DNA of 64,000 nt from Enterobacteriaceae bacterium RIT714 (GCA_009668015.1 WJYB01000001.1:963369-1027368), one strand, 5' to 3'. Positions 35,579-49,494 are shown, counted from the first letter of the stretch. Translations and numbers: made by a program. Notes: generated by a model not told the origin, from the sequence alone.

Positions 35579-35663
35579 CATCTTTCCTGCCTGCGAAGAA
35601 AAAAATATTGTGGCATTAAAGCGTTAAAGCCGCCAGCGTAAGATGCTGAATGGATTGCAGGCG

Positions 35664-35978
35664 TTAAACCTGCATACCCATCACTTCCTGATACGCCGCC
35701 ACCAGCTTATTACGTACCTGAATACCCATCTGCAGTGAGACAGACGATTTTTGCAAATCGGTCATGACATCATTGAGCGCCACGCCCGGCTCACCCAGGG
35801 AAAACTTCTCCGCCTGCGTGCGCGCTGCGTTTTGCGTGTCGCTGATGCGATCGAGAGCGGCGTGCAATTGCCCGGCAAAACTGATCTCTGGCTGCGCGTC
35901 TGCCACGCTCTGATTACGCGCCGTCATCGCCGTTGCCTGCAACTGACTGATCACCCCTTCAATGCCCTGTATAGCCAT
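35664..35978 (-). CDS. fliE: Flagellar hook-basal body protein FliE
   Basis: The 104-residue adaptor joins the MS ring to the proximal rod and is the first rod-type substrate exported. Typical C-terminus [20 protein letters not shown], then QEVMGMQV. It is monocistronic and divergent from fliF, with an FlhDC box in between. Confidence 0.95.
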   Translation of the reverse strand: MAIQGIEGVISQLQATAMTARNQSVADAQPEISFAGQLHAALDRISDTQNAARTQAEKFSLGEPGVALNDVMTDLQKSSVSLQMGIQVRNKLVAAYQEVMGMQV

Positions 35979-36034
35979 GACTTTCCCCTGGATGGTTTTT
36001 TACGCGGTCAAGACTAGCACCTTGTCAATAAGAT

Positions 36035-36078
36035 AATGGCGGTAAATAGCGTTAAAAAACCAGGTTATTTGACCCATA
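36035..36078. promoter_or_regulatory. FlhD4C2 operator between fliE and fliF
   Basis: AATGGCGGTAAATAGCG, an 11-base spacer, then the inverted half GGTTATTTGACCCATA. Both halves fit the FlhDC box (AAYGSNNNAAATARCG and its inverse) with about 15/16 and 14/16 positions, and the spacing is as expected for class 2 flagellar promoters. It can serve both fliE and the fliF operon. Confidence 0.85.
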
Positions 36079-36206
36079 GAAAATCCCGAATCATCAAATA
36101 ATGGCAGGGCCATCAATATGGAACTTTTGTCGTGTTTGCCGACCCGGGAGTCAGTTTTGTTTCACTACACGAATAACGTAATCCACAACGAGCCACGAGG
36201 TGCGCT

Positions 36207-39576
<3,370 letters not shown>

Positions 39577-39577
<1 letters not shown>

Positions 39578-40947
39578 TGACTGCCCGTCTCACGCGCTGG
39601 CTCAACACCCTCGACAACTTTGAAACGAAAATGGCGCAACTGCCATCGGTTCGTCGTTATGGCCGTCTGACCCGCGCAACCGGGCTGGTTCTGGAAGCCA
39701 CCGGCTTGCAGTTGCCGCTCGGCGCGACCTGCGTCATTGAACGGCAGGACGCCAATGAAACGCGCGAAGTGGAAAGTGAAGTCGTCGGTTTTAACGGCCA
39801 GCGACTGTTTTTGATGCCGCTGGAAGAGGTGGAAGGCATTCTGCCCGGCGCGCGCGTGTATGCGAAAAATAATGCCGGCGACGGGCTGCACAGCGGTAAG
39901 CAATTGCCGCTCGGCCCGGCGCTGTTAGGCCGTGTCCTTGACGGAGCAGGTAAACCGCTCGATGGCCTGCCCGCCCCGGATACCACCGAAACCGGCGCGC
40001 TGATCACCCAGCCGTTTAACCCGCTGCAACGTACCGCCATTGAACACGTGCTGGATACGGGCGTGCGTCCGATCAACGCCCTGCTCACGGTCGGTCGCGG
40101 GCAGCGTATGGGCCTGTTCGCTGGTTCCGGCGTCGGTAAATCGGTGCTGCTCGGAATGATGGCGCGCTACACCCAGGCCGACGTGATTGTCGTCGGGCTA
40201 ATTGGCGAACGTGGCCGCGAAGTTAAAGATTTTATCGAGAACATTCTCGGAGCCGAAGGCCGCGCCCGCTCGGTGGTTATCGCCGCACCGGCGGATGTCT
40301 CTCCGCTGCTGCGCATGCAGGGGGCCGCTTACGCCACCCGTATCGCAGAAGATTTCCGTGACCGCGGTCAGCACGTCCTGCTGATCATGGACTCCCTGAC
40401 CCGCTATGCGATGGCCCAGCGTGAAATCGCGCTGGCGATTGGCGAGCCCCCGGCCACCAAAGGCTATCCGCCATCGGTATTTGCCAAACTGCCTGCGCTG
40501 GTGGAACGCGCGGGTAACGGCATCAGCGGCGGCGGCTCGATTACCGCCTTCTATACGGTGCTGACCGAAGGCGACGATCAGCAGGACCCGATTGCCGATT
40601 CGGCGCGTGCGATCCTCGACGGGCACATCGTGTTGTCACGCCGTCTGGCCGAGGCGGGCCACTATCCGGCTATTGATATTGAAGCGTCAATCAGCCGTGC
40701 GATGACCTCGCTGATTAGCGAAAAACATTACGCCCGCGTGCGTCACTTTAAACAGCTGCTTTCCAGCTTCCAGCGCAACCGCGATCTGGTGAGTGTGGGA
40801 GCCTATGCAAAAGGCAGCGACCCGATGCTCGACAAAGCGATTGCGCTTTGGCCGCAGCTGGAGGCGTTTCTGCAACAAGGTATTTTTGAACGTGCCGACT
40901 GGGAAGATTCTCTTCAGGCTTTAGAGCTGATTTTCCCGCAGGTGTAA
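39577..40947 (+). CDS. fliI: Flagellum-specific export ATPase FliI
   Basis: The 456-residue hexameric ATPase is related to the F1 beta subunit. Walker [14 protein letters not shown] and Walker [14 protein letters not shown] are intact. It helps unfold and deliver flagellar export substrates. The start codon shares one base with the fliH stop; the open frame continues ten codons upstream inside fliH and is not part of the protein. Confidence 0.97.
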
Positions 40948-40968
40948 CACAGGTGGAGGGCGAAGATC

Positions 40969-41412
40969 ATGGCGCAAAACAGCGCGTTAGCGACGCTAAA
41001 AGATCTGGCTGAAAAGGAAGTTGATGATGCCGCACTGCAGCTTGGTGCAATGCGACGCGGATATCAGCAGGCTGAAGAACAGTTGACGATGTTAATCGAC
41101 TATCAGCATGAATATCGCACCAACCTTAATACCGATATGACACAGGGCATTGGCAGCCAGCGCTGGATTAACTATCAGCAGTTTATTCAGACGCTGGAAA
41201 AAGCGATTGACCAGCATCGCCAGCAGTTGTCCCAGTGGGACCAGAAAGTCGATAAGGCACTCAATTTCTGGCGAGAGAAAAAGCAGCGGCTGCAGGCCTG
41301 GACCACATTACAGGACCGACAAACCGCCGCGACACTGCTTGCCGAGAACCGCCTTGATCAGAAAAAAATGGATGAGTTTGCCCAGCGCGCATCAATGAGG
41401 AAACCGGAATGA
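40969..41412 (+). CDS. fliJ: Flagellar protein FliJ
   Basis: The 147-residue coiled-coil protein sits in the FliI ring like the gamma subunit of F1 and links it to FlhA. Predicted to be helical throughout ([19 protein letters not shown]). RBS GGTGGAGGG precedes it; the stop overlaps fliK by four bases. Confidence 0.95.
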   Translation: MAQNSALATLKDLAEKEVDDAALQLGAMRRGYQQAEEQLTMLIDYQHEYRTNLNTDMTQGIGSQRWINYQQFIQTLEKAIDQHRQQLSQWDQKVDKALNFWREKKQRLQAWTTLQDRQTAATLLAENRLDQKKMDEFAQRASMRKPE

Positions 41413-42623
41413 TCACACTGCAACAACTGCTGATGACCGACACTGACCTGTCCGGCGGTACGCAGACTGGCAAAGGCGCCGAGGGCGCACAAGACTTTCT
41501 CTCCCTGCTGGCGGGCGCCTTGACCGACGCCGCCGCCCAGGGAAAAGACGCACCTCTGACGCTGGCCGATCTTAAAGCCGCAGGCAGCAAGCTGACGAAA
41601 GCCGCCCTGCAGCAGGACGGCGAAAACCCGCTCACCACTAAGATCACCACCCTGCTGGCGCGTGAAGATTTACTTAACATCGACGACAGCGAGCAGACCA
41701 CCACTCTTCAGGGTCTGGTCTCCGGGCTGCTTCCTGCCGCCCGTGGTGATGCGCTGAAGACGCTGACCGCGGCCGCGCAGAAAGAAGACAGCAAAACGGA
41801 ACTGAGCGAAGAGGAGCTGGCCGGACTGAGCGCGCTGATGGCGATGTTACCCCATCAGCAAACCGCGACCTCGGTGGCGTCAGCGCCGACTGAGGCTAAC
41901 CCCATCGCCACGCAGGCCAGCGCCACGCCATCTGCAACCGGACGCGGCTCGTTGCTGAGCAACGACCTGCCTTATCACGGTAAAGAGACCGCGAAAACGA
42001 CGGCTGCCGATAATGCGCTGCCAGCCAGCACGCAGTCCCTCACCCCGGTTGCCGTCGCGGCTGAAGCAAAGCAGGAAGCCGCCAGTAGCGCGTCAACCGC
42101 ATCGCCTGCCGCCACTCTCGCACCGATTGTGAGCAGTCATGCTGCGGCACAGCCTGCGGCGACCTTTGCCACCGCACCGGTCATCAGCCAGCCGCTGGGT
42201 ACGCACGAGTGGCAACAGGCGATCAGTCAGCACGTCACGCTGTTCACCAAACAGGGGCAGCAGAGCGCGGAACTGCGTCTGCATCCGGAAGATCTGGGCC
42301 AGGTGCAAATATCGCTTAAACTTGATGAGAACCAGGCGCAACTGCAGATGGTTTCTGCACATGGTCACGTACGTGCGGCGCTCGAAGCCGCACTGCCGAT
42401 GCTTCGCACGCAGCTGGCTGAAAACGGCATTCAATTGTCGCAAAGCAGCATCAGCAGCGAAAGCTCAGCAGGACAGCAGCAGTCGTCCTCACAGCAGCAA
42501 CAGCACGCTTCTCGCTCCGGTCAGCAAGGCGGATTTAACAACGAGAGTGATGAATTGCTGGTCACACCGGCTGCGCTGCAGTCCGCAGCGCGTGGAAATG
42601 GCGCGGTAGACATCTTTGCCTAA
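41409..42623 (+). CDS. fliK: Flagellar hook-length control protein FliK
   Basis: The 404-residue secreted ruler protein has a flexible Ala/Thr/Ser-rich N-terminal half and a conserved C-terminal domain ([38 protein letters not shown]) that switches export specificity through FlhB. A Ser/Gln tract ([10 protein letters not shown]) lies near the end. Last gene of the fliF operon. Confidence 0.94.
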   Translation: MITLQQLLMTDTDLSGGTQTGKGAEGAQDFLSLLAGALTDAAAQGKDAPLTLADLKAAGSKLTKAALQQDGENPLTTKITTLLAREDLLNIDDSEQTTTLQGLVSGLLPAARGDALKTLTAAAQKEDSKTELSEEELAGLSALMAMLPHQQTATSVASAPTEANPIATQASATPSATGRGSLLSNDLPYHGKETAKTTAADNALPASTQSLTPVAVAAEAKQEAASSASTASPAATLAPIVSSHAAAQPAATFATAPVISQPLGTHEWQQAISQHVTLFTKQGQQSAELRLHPEDLGQVQISLKLDENQAQLQMVSAHGHVRAALEAALPMLRTQLAENGIQLSQSSISSESSAGQQQSSSQQQQHASRSGQQGGFNNESDELLVTPAALQSAARGNGAVDIFA

Positions 42624-42638
42624 ACGCCAGAGGTAGCG

Positions 42639-42691
42639 TGATTATCCCCGTCTTTTCCACGCTTTGACCTAAGCAGGACGCGGGATAATCA
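42639..42691. repeat. Long imperfect inverted repeat between fliK and fliL
   Basis: TGATTATCCCCGTC and GACGCGGGATAATCA pair over about 14 bp with one bulged base, around a 24-base loop. It lies between the fliK stop and fliL. Terminator of the fliF operon, or a site in the fliL promoter, are both possible. Confidence 0.6.
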
Positions 42692-42728
42692 TTATATTAG
42701 CTGTACCGAAACAGGAAGCTCGTATCAG

Positions 42729-43196
42729 ATGACTGACTCCGCTATCACCAAAAAAAGCAAGCGATCCATCTGGGTCCCGCTGCTGGTGTTGATTACGCTC
42801 GCTGCATGCGCGACCGCTGGCTATAGTTACTGGCGTTCACAGCAAGTCCCGTCAGCCGCTGCCAAAGCAGAACCTCCGCCGCCTCCGGCACCGGTCTTTT
42901 TTGCACTGGATACGTTTACCGTTAACCTGGGCGATGCCGATCGCGTGCTCTATATCGGCATTACGTTGCGTCTGAAAGACGATGCGACGCGTACCCGTCT
43001 GAGCGAATATCTGCCGGAAGTGCGTAGCCGTCTGCTTCTGCTTTTCTCACGTCAGGACGCCTCCGGGCTGGCAACCGATGACGGTAAGCAAAAGCTGGTC
43101 GAAGCGATCAAGCAAACGCTGGCACCGCCACTGGTAACCGGTCAACCTAAGCAGGAAGTCACTGACGTTCTGTATACAGCCTTCATCCTGCGGTAA
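42729..43196 (+). CDS. fliL: Flagellar basal body-associated protein FliL
   Basis: The 155-residue single-pass inner-membrane protein has a helix near residues 14-33 and a periplasmic stomatin-like domain ([20 protein letters not shown]). It encircles the stator and supports torque on surfaces. First gene of fliLMNOPQR. Confidence 0.95.
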   Translation: MTDSAITKKSKRSIWVPLLVLITLAACATAGYSYWRSQQVPSAAAKAEPPPPPAPVFFALDTFTVNLGDADRVLYIGITLRLKDDATRTRLSEYLPEVRSRLLLLFSRQDASGLATDDGKQKLVEAIKQTLAPPLVTGQPKQEVTDVLYTAFILR

Positions 43197-43200
43197 AGAC

Positions 43201-44205
43201 ATGGGCGATAGTATTCTTTCTCAAGCGGAAATCGATGCGCTGCTCAATGGCGACAGCGACAAAAACGATGATCCTAAACCGGGACTGGGCGGCGAAACCG
43301 ATATTCGTCCCTACGACCCGAATACCCAGCGTCGCGTGGTGCGTGAGCGTCTGCAGGCGCTGGAGATCATTAACGAACGTTTCGCGCGTCAGTTCCGTAT
43401 GGGGCTGTTCAACCTGCTGCGTCGTAGCCCGGATATTACCGTCGGCGCGATTCGCATTCAGCCTTATCACGAGTTCGCGCGTAACCTGCCGGTACCCACG
43501 AACCTTAACCTGATCCACCTGAAGCCGCTGCGCGGCACCGGGCTGTTCGTGTTTTCGCCGAGCCTGGTGTTTATCGCGGTAGATAACCTGTTTGGTGGCG
43601 ATGGGCGTTTCCCGACGAAAGTCGAAGGACGCGAGTTTACCCATACTGAACAGCGCGTGATTAACCGCATGCTGAAGCTGGCACTGGAGTCTTACAGCGA
43701 CGCGTGGAAAGCGATTAACCCGCTGGAAGTGGAATATGTGCGTTCGGAGATGCAGGTGAAGTTCACCAACATCACCACCTCGCCTAACGATATCGTCGTC
43801 AATACCCCCTTCCACGTCGAAATCGGCAACCTGACCGGCGAATTTAATATTTGTCTGCCGTTCAGCATGATCGAACCTCTGCGTGAAGTGCTGGTGAACC
43901 CGCCGCTGGAGAACTCGCGTAATGAAGACCAGAACTGGCGTGAGAATCTGGTCCGCCAGGTTCAGCATTCACAGCTTGAGCTGGTGGCGAGCTTTGCGGA
44001 TATCCCACTGCGTTTATCCCAGATTCTGAAATTACAACCCGGCGATGTCCTGCCGATAGAAAAACCCGACCGCATTATTGCCCATGTGGATGGCGTACCG
44101 GTGTTGACCAGCCAATACGGCACTGTAAACGGTCAGTACGCGTTACGCGTTGAGCACTTGATCAATCCGATATTGAATTCGCTGAATGAGGAACAGCCCA
44201 AATGA
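43201..44205 (+). CDS. fliM: Flagellar motor switch protein FliM
   Basis: The 334-residue C-ring protein binds phosphorylated CheY through its N-terminal segment SILSQAEIDALLNG and stacks on FliG via its GGXG-type middle domain (VFIAVDNLFGGDGRFP). The start is four bases after fliL; the stop overlaps fliN. Confidence 0.97.
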   Translation: MGDSILSQAEIDALLNGDSDKNDDPKPGLGGETDIRPYDPNTQRRVVRERLQALEIINERFARQFRMGLFNLLRRSPDITVGAIRIQPYHEFARNLPVPTNLNLIHLKPLRGTGLFVFSPSLVFIAVDNLFGGDGRFPTKVEGREFTHTEQRVINRMLKLALESYSDAWKAINPLEVEYVRSEMQVKFTNITTSPNDIVVNTPFHVEIGNLTGEFNICLPFSMIEPLREVLVNPPLENSRNEDQNWRENLVRQVQHSQLELVASFADIPLRLSQILKLQPGDVLPIEKPDRIIAHVDGVPVLTSQYGTVNGQYALRVEHLINPILNSLNEEQPK

Positions 44206-44615
44206 GTGACATGAACAATCCGTCCGATGAAAACAGCGGAGCACTGGACGATCTGTGGGCTGATGCGTTGAACGAGCAGCAGGCAACCCCGAGCAAAAGC
44301 GCGGCGGATGCAGTATTCCAGCAGTTAGGCGGCGGTGACGTGAGCGGAACCCTGCAGGATATCGATCTGATTATGGATATCCCGGTCAAGCTGACTGTCG
44401 AACTGGGCCGTACCCGCATGACCATTAAAGAGCTGCTGCGCCTGACGCAAGGCTCCGTGGTGGCGCTTGATGGCCTGGCGGGTGAGCCACTGGATATTCT
44501 GATCAACGGGTATCTGATTGCTCAGGGCGAAGTCGTGGTGGTCGCAGATAAGTACGGCGTACGTATCACCGACATCATCACCCCATCCGAACGTATGCGT
44601 CGTCTGAGCCGTTAA
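44202..44615 (+). CDS. fliN: Flagellar motor switch protein FliN
   Basis: The 137-residue C-ring protein has the SpoA domain at its C-terminus (DIPVKLTVELGRTRMTIKEL, ILINGYLIAQGEVVVVADKY). It forms the base of the C ring and docks FliH. Overlaps fliM by four bases. Confidence 0.97.
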   Translation: MSDMNNPSDENSGALDDLWADALNEQQATPSKSAADAVFQQLGGGDVSGTLQDIDLIMDIPVKLTVELGRTRMTIKELLRLTQGSVVALDGLAGEPLDILINGYLIAQGEVVVVADKYGVRITDIITPSERMRRLSR

Positions 44616-44617
44616 GT

Positions 44618-44992
44618 ATGAAAACCCAGGCAACAGTATCACCCCCCTCTGCGGTTCCAGGCTCTCCGCTGCTTCAGGTTAGCGGTGCGCTGATCGGTAT
44701 TATTGCCTTTATTTTGATTATCGCGTGGCTGGCAAAACGCTTCGGCCTGGCGGGTAAAACCGCCAACGCGCGCGGTCTTAACGTGAGCGCCAGCGCTTCG
44801 CTGGGTCCGCGCGAACGCGTGGTCATCGTTGACGTTGAAGATGCTCGCCTGGTTCTGGGCGTTACCGCATCGCAAATCAATCTGTTACATACCCTGCCTC
44901 CTGCGCCCGTTTCGGTTGAGAAACGCGCAGAGGAGCCCGCGGATTTTCAGTCCGTGATGAAGAGTTTGCTTAAGCGTACCGGGAGATCGTGA
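44618..44992 (+). CDS. fliO: Flagellar export scaffold protein FliO
   Basis: The 124-residue inner-membrane protein has one helix ([19 protein letters not shown]) and a cytoplasmic domain ([21 protein letters not shown]). It assists assembly of the FliPQR pore. It shares one base with the fliP start. Confidence 0.94.
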   Translation: MKTQATVSPPSAVPGSPLLQVSGALIGIIAFILIIAWLAKRFGLAGKTANARGLNVSASASLGPRERVVIVDVEDARLVLGVTASQINLLHTLPPAPVSVEKRAEEPADFQSVMKSLLKRTGRS

Positions 44993-45729
44993 TGCGCCGT
45001 GTGTTGTCCCTTGCGCTGGCAGGCGTTGGCCTGTTTGCTCCCGCCGTGTATGCCCAGTTGCCAGGCTTGATCTCTACCCCCATGGCCGGTGGCGGGCAAA
45101 GCTGGTCTCTGCCGGTGCAGACGCTGGTTTTTATCACCTCGCTGACCTTTATCCCGGCTATTTTGCTGATGATGACCAGCTTCACCCGCATCATCATCGT
45201 CTTCGGTTTACTGCGAAACGCGCTGGGTACACCGTCGGCGCCACCTAACCAGGTGCTGCTCGGTTTAGCGCTGTTTTTGACCTTTTTTATTATGTCGCCA
45301 GTGATTGATAAGATTTACGCCGACGCTTATCAGCCTTTCAGTGAAGACAAAATCTCAATGCAGGTCGCCCTCGAAAAAGGTGCTCAACCGCTGCGTGAGT
45401 TTATGTTGCGTCAGACGCGTGAAGCGGATCTGGCTCTGTTTGCTCGTCTGGCGAATGCCGGGCCAATGCAGGGACCGGAAGCCGTGCCAATGCGCATTTT
45501 GCTGCCGGCCTATGTCACCAGCGAACTGAAAACCGCTTTCCAGATCGGTTTCACCATTTTTATCCCGTTCCTGATTATCGACCTGGTGATCGCCAGCGTG
45601 CTGATGGCGCTCGGGATGATGATGGTCCCGCCAGCCACCATTGCCCTGCCCTTTAAGATCATGCTCTTTGTGCTGGTCGACGGCTGGCAGCTACTGGTTG
45701 GCTCGCTGGCGCAGAGTTTCTACAGTTGA
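44992..45729 (+). CDS. fliP: Flagellar export gate protein FliP
   Basis: The 245-residue core pore subunit has a cleaved signal peptide (cleavage near VYAQ), then four helices with the signature [20 protein letters not shown] and [17 protein letters not shown]. The ATG at 44992 gives the family length; a GTG one codon earlier is possible. Confidence 0.96.
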   Translation: MRRVLSLALAGVGLFAPAVYAQLPGLISTPMAGGGQSWSLPVQTLVFITSLTFIPAILLMMTSFTRIIIVFGLLRNALGTPSAPPNQVLLGLALFLTFFIMSPVIDKIYADAYQPFSEDKISMQVALEKGAQPLREFMLRQTREADLALFARLANAGPMQGPEAVPMRILLPAYVTSELKTAFQIGFTIFIPFLIIDLVIASVLMALGMMMVPPATIALPFKIMLFVLVDGWQLLVGSLAQSFYS

Positions 45730-45739
45730 GGCGCGTCCA

Positions 45740-46009
45740 ATGACTCCTGAATCGGTCATGATGATGGGCACGGAGGCGATGAAAGTCGCCATCTCCGTCG
45801 CCGCCCCGCTGCTGTTGGTTGCCCTGGTGACCGGTCTGATTATCAGTATTCTTCAGGCCGCGACGCAGATTAACGAAATGACCCTCTCCTTCATTCCAAA
45901 AATCATCGCCGTGTTCGTGGCGATCATTGTTGCCGGGCCGTGGATGTTAAACCTGCTGCTGGATTACATGCGCAACCTGTTTACCAATCTGCCGTACATC
46001 ATCGGCTGA
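45740..46009 (+). CDS. fliQ: Flagellar export gate protein FliQ
   Basis: The 89-residue protein has two helices and matches FliQ exactly in length (MTPESVMMMGTEAMKV, LQAATQINEMTLSFIPKI). Four copies surround the FliP/FliR pore. The start at 45740 lies 10 bases after fliP; the longer open frame upstream runs within fliP. Confidence 0.96.
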   Translation: MTPESVMMMGTEAMKVAISVAAPLLLVALVTGLIISILQAATQINEMTLSFIPKIIAVFVAIIVAGPWMLNLLLDYMRNLFTNLPYIIG

Positions 46010-46017
46010 CCCGCTGA

Positions 46018-46812
46018 ATGCTTCATTTCACCAGCGATCAGTGGATGCAGTGGCTTGGCCTCTACTTCTGGCCCTTACTGCGCGTAATGGCGCTGATCAT
46101 GACGGCGCCCATCCTCAGCGAGCGATCGATCCCTAAGCGCGTTAAAGTCGGCCTGGGGCTGCTGATTACGTTCGTGATTGCCCCCACGCTACCGCCGGTC
46201 AACGTCGCGATTTTCTCCGCGCAGGCGATATGGCTTGCGCTGCAGCAGGTGCTGATTGGTGTAGCGATTGGCTTCACCATGCAGCTGGCTTTTGCGGCGA
46301 TTCGTACCGCGGGTGAACTGATCGGCCTGCAGATGGGTCTGTCGTTCGCCACCTTCGTGGATCCGGCAAGCCATCTCAACATGCCCGTTCTCGCCCGCAT
46401 TATTGATATGCTGGCGATGCTGCTGTTCTTAACCTTCAATGGCCATTTATGGCTGATTTCGATGCTGGTGGACACCTTCCACACGCTCCCGGTGGGTGGA
46501 AATCCGGTCAACAGCAATGCCTTCCTGGCGCTAACCCGCGCTGCCGGGCTGATTTTCCTGAATGGCCTGATGCTGGCGCTACCGGTGATCACCCTTCTGC
46601 TGACCGTAAACCTGGCGCTGGGATTACTCAACCGAATGGCCCCGCAGCTTTCAGTATTTGTTATCGGTTTCCCGGTGACACTGACCGTCGGGATGATATT
46701 GATGGCGCTGTTAATGCCGCTTATCGCTCCTTTCTGTGAACATTTATTCGGGGAAATATTCAATCTGTTAGCCGATATTGTTCATGAGTTACCCCGAAAT
46801 AGTAATCCCTGA
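46018..46812 (+). CDS. fliR: Flagellar export gate protein FliR
   Basis: The 264-residue inner-membrane protein has about six helices and completes the export pore ([41 protein letters not shown]). Last gene of the operon. No clear intrinsic terminator follows before the rcsA promoter region. Confidence 0.96.
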   Translation: MLHFTSDQWMQWLGLYFWPLLRVMALIMTAPILSERSIPKRVKVGLGLLITFVIAPTLPPVNVAIFSAQAIWLALQQVLIGVAIGFTMQLAFAAIRTAGELIGLQMGLSFATFVDPASHLNMPVLARIIDMLAMLLFLTFNGHLWLISMLVDTFHTLPVGGNPVNSNAFLALTRAAGLIFLNGLMLALPVITLLLTVNLALGLLNRMAPQLSVFVIGFPVTLTVGMILMALLMPLIAPFCEHLFGEIFNLLADIVHELPRNSNP

Positions 46813-46829
46813 TGTTTATATTGTCTCTC

Positions 46830-46843
46830 TGAGGATATTCCTA
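46830..46843 (+). promoter_or_regulatory. RcsAB box upstream of rcsA
   Basis: TGAGGATATTCCTA matches the RcsAB box TAAGAATATTCCTA at 12 of 14 positions. Autoregulation of rcsA through such a box is known. The flanking gap 46813-47100 holds no gene. Confidence 0.85.
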
Positions 46844-47100
46844 AAATAAAACATGAAAAACATCTACCAGGATATATCTGGTGCGGTTTATTTGTTTTTA
46901 TGCCCCTCACATTACTCAACATTTACTTTACTTTAAGATGATTCCTGGCAAATTATACGTAACTTTACGGGATAGTGAGTTCGCCTGAAAGTCTTTGTAT
47001 TGCTCACAGGTTAATACCTTTTTTTATCCATCCCGTATGGCTGTTTATGAGCTCTCAGGCAGATGGTGAATTATCGTTACGCATTGAGTGAGGGTATGCC

Positions 47101-47724
47101 ATGTCAACGATCATTATGGATTTATGCAGTTACACCCGGCTAGGGCTAACCGGGTATCTGGCGAGTAGAGGGGTTAAAAAACGAGACGTTAACGATGTTC
47201 ACGACGTTGACGAACTTGCAGCCGCTTGTGAAACTTACAAGCCTGGCGTGGTGTTTATTAATGAGGACTGTTTCATTCACGATCCAGCCAACAGTCAGCA
47301 CATTAAGCAGATCATTAATCAACATCCTAAAACCCTGTTTATTGTTTTTATGGCGATTGCGAATATCCATTTCGATGAATATTTGTTAGTGCGTAAAAAC
47401 TTATTGATTAGTTCGAAATCTATTAAACCCGAGTCACTGGATGACATTTTGGGTGATTATCTGAATAAAGAAGCAAAGAGTGTAGGAGAATTTAACTTAC
47501 CCACGTTATCATTAAGCCGTACTGAATCAAGTATGCTGCGAATGTGGATGGCCGGGCAAGGGACAATTCAGATTTCCGACCAAATGAACATCAAAGCAAA
47601 AACGGTTTCATCACATAAGGGAAATATTAAAAGGAAAATTAAAACGCATAATAAACAAGTTATCTATCATGTCGTTCGTCTGACGGATAATGTGACCAAC
47701 GGTATTTTCGTTAATATGCGCTAG
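47101..47724 (+). CDS. rcsA: Capsule synthesis regulator RcsA
   Basis: The 207-residue LuxR-type protein is an RcsB partner that activates colanic acid capsule genes and represses flhDC. The C-terminal helix-turn-helix ([36 protein letters not shown]) is highly conserved; the receiver-like N-terminus lacks a phospho-acceptor set. It is a Lon substrate in E. coli, and DsrA/H-NS affect its transcription. Confidence 0.97.
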   Translation: MSTIIMDLCSYTRLGLTGYLASRGVKKRDVNDVHDVDELAAACETYKPGVVFINEDCFIHDPANSQHIKQIINQHPKTLFIVFMAIANIHFDEYLLVRKNLLISSKSIKPESLDDILGDYLNKEAKSVGEFNLPTLSLSRTESSMLRMWMAGQGTIQISDQMNIKAKTVSSHKGNIKRKIKTHNKQVIYHVVRLTDNVTNGIFVNMR

Positions 47725-47751
47725 TTGATTTCTGTTTCTCTGCACACCATC

Positions 47752-47777
47752 AATCTCTGGCCTGGCCAGAGATTTTT
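47752..47777 (+). terminator. rcsA terminator
   Basis: AATCTCTGGCC and GGCCAGAGATT pair perfectly with a minimal loop and are followed by T residues, 28 bases after rcsA. Confidence 0.85.
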
Positions 47778-47831
47778 CGTTTTGACATCCCGGACAGGGG
47801 TCAGCCAGGGCCTGAGGCAATTTAGGCGTGG

Positions 47832-48020
47832 CTACTCTGCCAGCTCCACAAAAATCCCGTCTGAATGGCCTATTTCATTAAAGAACCAGATGCCGAGCGG
47901 GTAATCCTCAAGTGACACCAGATACATTACGCCTTCATTAAACTGCTCCACCGCCAGTACCACACCCGGACGGCGCGGCCCGCCGTCTGTCTTCACGGTA
48001 ACCCGATCGTTAACCTTCAT
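47832..48020 (-). CDS. dsrB: DsrB family small protein
   Basis: The 62-residue protein matches DsrB ([35 protein letters not shown]). Function is unknown; in E. coli it depends on RpoS. RBS GGAGGAAG precedes the start at 48020. The longer open frame upstream is noncoding overlap with yodD. Confidence 0.93.
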   Translation of the reverse strand: MKVNDRVTVKTDGGPRRPGVVLAVEQFNEGVMYLVSLEDYPLGIWFFNEIGHSDGIFVELAE

Positions 48021-48147
48021 AACTTCCTCCTGTCGTTTTGAGCCAGTGTAGAACAAAACGCAGCAACTGGCAGCGGGTGCAAGAGTGAATGGTGCTTTTG
48101 TGGGCAGTCTATACTTAATGCTGAATACGGCAAATGAGGTATGTGGA

Positions 48148-48375
48148 ATGAAGACCGCGAAAGAGTACAGCGACACCGCAAAACGCGAAGTGAGCGTCGA
48201 TGTCGATGCCCTGCTGGCCGCCATTAATGAAATCAGCGAAAGCGAAGTCCGTCGTACCGGGGATGATCCCAGCAGAGTGGTCGTTAACGGGCACGATTAT
48301 CACACCTATCGTGAGCTGGCCGAAGCGTTTGAACTCGATATCCATGATTTCAGCGTGACGGAAGTCAACCGTTAA
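48148..48375 (+). CDS. yodD: YodD family stress protein
   Basis: The 75-residue protein matches YodD ([39 protein letters not shown]). In E. coli it is induced by peroxide, cadmium and acid. It is divergent from dsrB and convergent with the dsrA RNA, whose terminator begins just after its stop. Confidence 0.93.
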   Translation: MKTAKEYSDTAKREVSVDVDALLAAINEISESEVRRTGDDPSRVVVNGHDYHTYRELAEAFELDIHDFSVTEVNR

Positions 48376-48381
48376 GGCGAA

Positions 48382-48469
48382 AAAAATCCCGGTCATGGGG
48401 TGACCGGGATCAAACTTGCTTAAGCAAGAAGCACTTATAAATTCGTTACACCAGGAAATCTGATGTGGG
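48382..48469 (-). ncRNA. dsrA: Small regulatory RNA DsrA
   Basis: On the minus strand the sequence follows E. coli DsrA closely: ACATCAGATTTCCTGGTGTA (stem 1 and rpoS-pairing part), ACGAATTTATAAGTGCTTCT, then TTGCTTAAGCAAG (stem 2). It ends in a terminator stem ATCCCGGTCA/TGACCGGGAT plus T run. The terminator stem bases differ from E. coli but pair fully. DsrA with Hfq opens the rpoS leader and represses hns. The predicted 5' end is near 48469, seven bases after a GATAAT -10. Confidence 0.95.
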
Positions 48470-48475
48470 ATTTAC

Positions 48476-48502
48476 ATTATCCCCAATGATTTTGCATGAC
48501 AA
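48476..48502 (-). promoter_or_regulatory. dsrA promoter
   Basis: TTGTCA (48497-48502), 15-base spacer and GATAAT (48476-48481) on the minus strand. The short spacing is odd, but the -10 is well placed for the known DsrA 5' end. Confidence 0.6.
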
Positions 48503-48666
48503 GGATATATTCCTTGAGCAAATGTATTAAACGCTAAGTCTTAGTTTTAGTTATATAACGCGCAGCCTGTCCCGCGCGGCTCCGGCGGGATCGGTTCCGG
48601 AAACGGCATGGCCCAGGCGAAATTTGTTTTAGGATTTATCTTAGGGTGACACCCCCAGGAGACGCT

Positions 48667-49494
48667 ATGTCCTTACTCAAGGAGACGCTGCTGATATTTA
48701 CCGATCTGGACGGTACGTTGCTGGATATCCATACCTATGACTGGCAACCGGCGGCGTCCTGGCTGGAAAAACTGCAGGACCATCAGATCCCGGTCATTTT
48801 ATGCAGCAGTAAAACCGCCGCAGAAACCCTTGCCATTCAGCAGGACCTTGGGCTGGAGGGATTGCCTTTTATTGCTGAAAACGGCGCGGTTATCCAGCTG
48901 GATGTGCGATGGGGCGACCATCCTGACGCGCCACGGCTGATTAACGGCACGCCACACAGTGAAATTCGTCAGGTGATTGAGCCGCTGCGGGAAAACGCGG
49001 GCTATAAGTTCACCACTTTTGATGACGTGGACGAACGCGTTATCGGCGAGTGGACCGGGCTGAACCGCGAAAGATCGGCGCTGGCCCGCCTGCATGAAGC
49101 CTCGGTCACGCTCATCTGGCGTGACAGCGACGATCGAATGGCGCAATTTGAAACCGAGCTGGAACAGGTGGGGTTTAAGTTCATCCAGGGCGCGCGTTTC
49201 TGGCATATTCTGGACGCGCGCGGCGGTAAAGATCAGGCGGTGAACTGGCTGATTGACGAATATCGCAAGCGCGAGGGATTTGTCCCCACCACCATCGGTC
49301 TGGGCGATGGCCCCAATGATGCGCCGCTGCTCGATAACGTGGATTACGCCGTGGTGGTTAAAGGCATTAACCGTCACGGGATCCAGCTTCAGGACGATAT
49401 TCCCGAGCGGGTCTATCACACCAGTCTGCCGGGACCGGAAGGCTGGCGTGAAGGACTGGATCACTTTTTATCCGGTTCCCGGCATACCACCTGA
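48667..49494 (+). CDS. yedP: Mannosyl-3-phosphoglycerate phosphatase family protein YedP
   Basis: The 275-residue HAD phosphatase has motif [11 protein letters not shown], motif II ILCSSKT and motif [14 protein letters not shown], of the MPGP type. The natural substrate in enterics is uncertain since no mannosylglycerate synthase is known nearby. The start at 48667 follows AGGAGACG. Its last 34 bases overlap the convergent dgcQ gene. Confidence 0.93.
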   Translation: MSLLKETLLIFTDLDGTLLDIHTYDWQPAASWLEKLQDHQIPVILCSSKTAAETLAIQQDLGLEGLPFIAENGAVIQLDVRWGDHPDAPRLINGTPHSEIRQVIEPLRENAGYKFTTFDDVDERVIGEWTGLNRERSALARLHEASVTLIWRDSDDRMAQFETELEQVGFKFIQGARFWHILDARGGKDQAVNWLIDEYRKREGFVPTTIGLGDGPNDAPLLDNVDYAVVVKGINRHGIQLQDDIPERVYHTSLPGPEGWREGLDHFLSGSRHTT

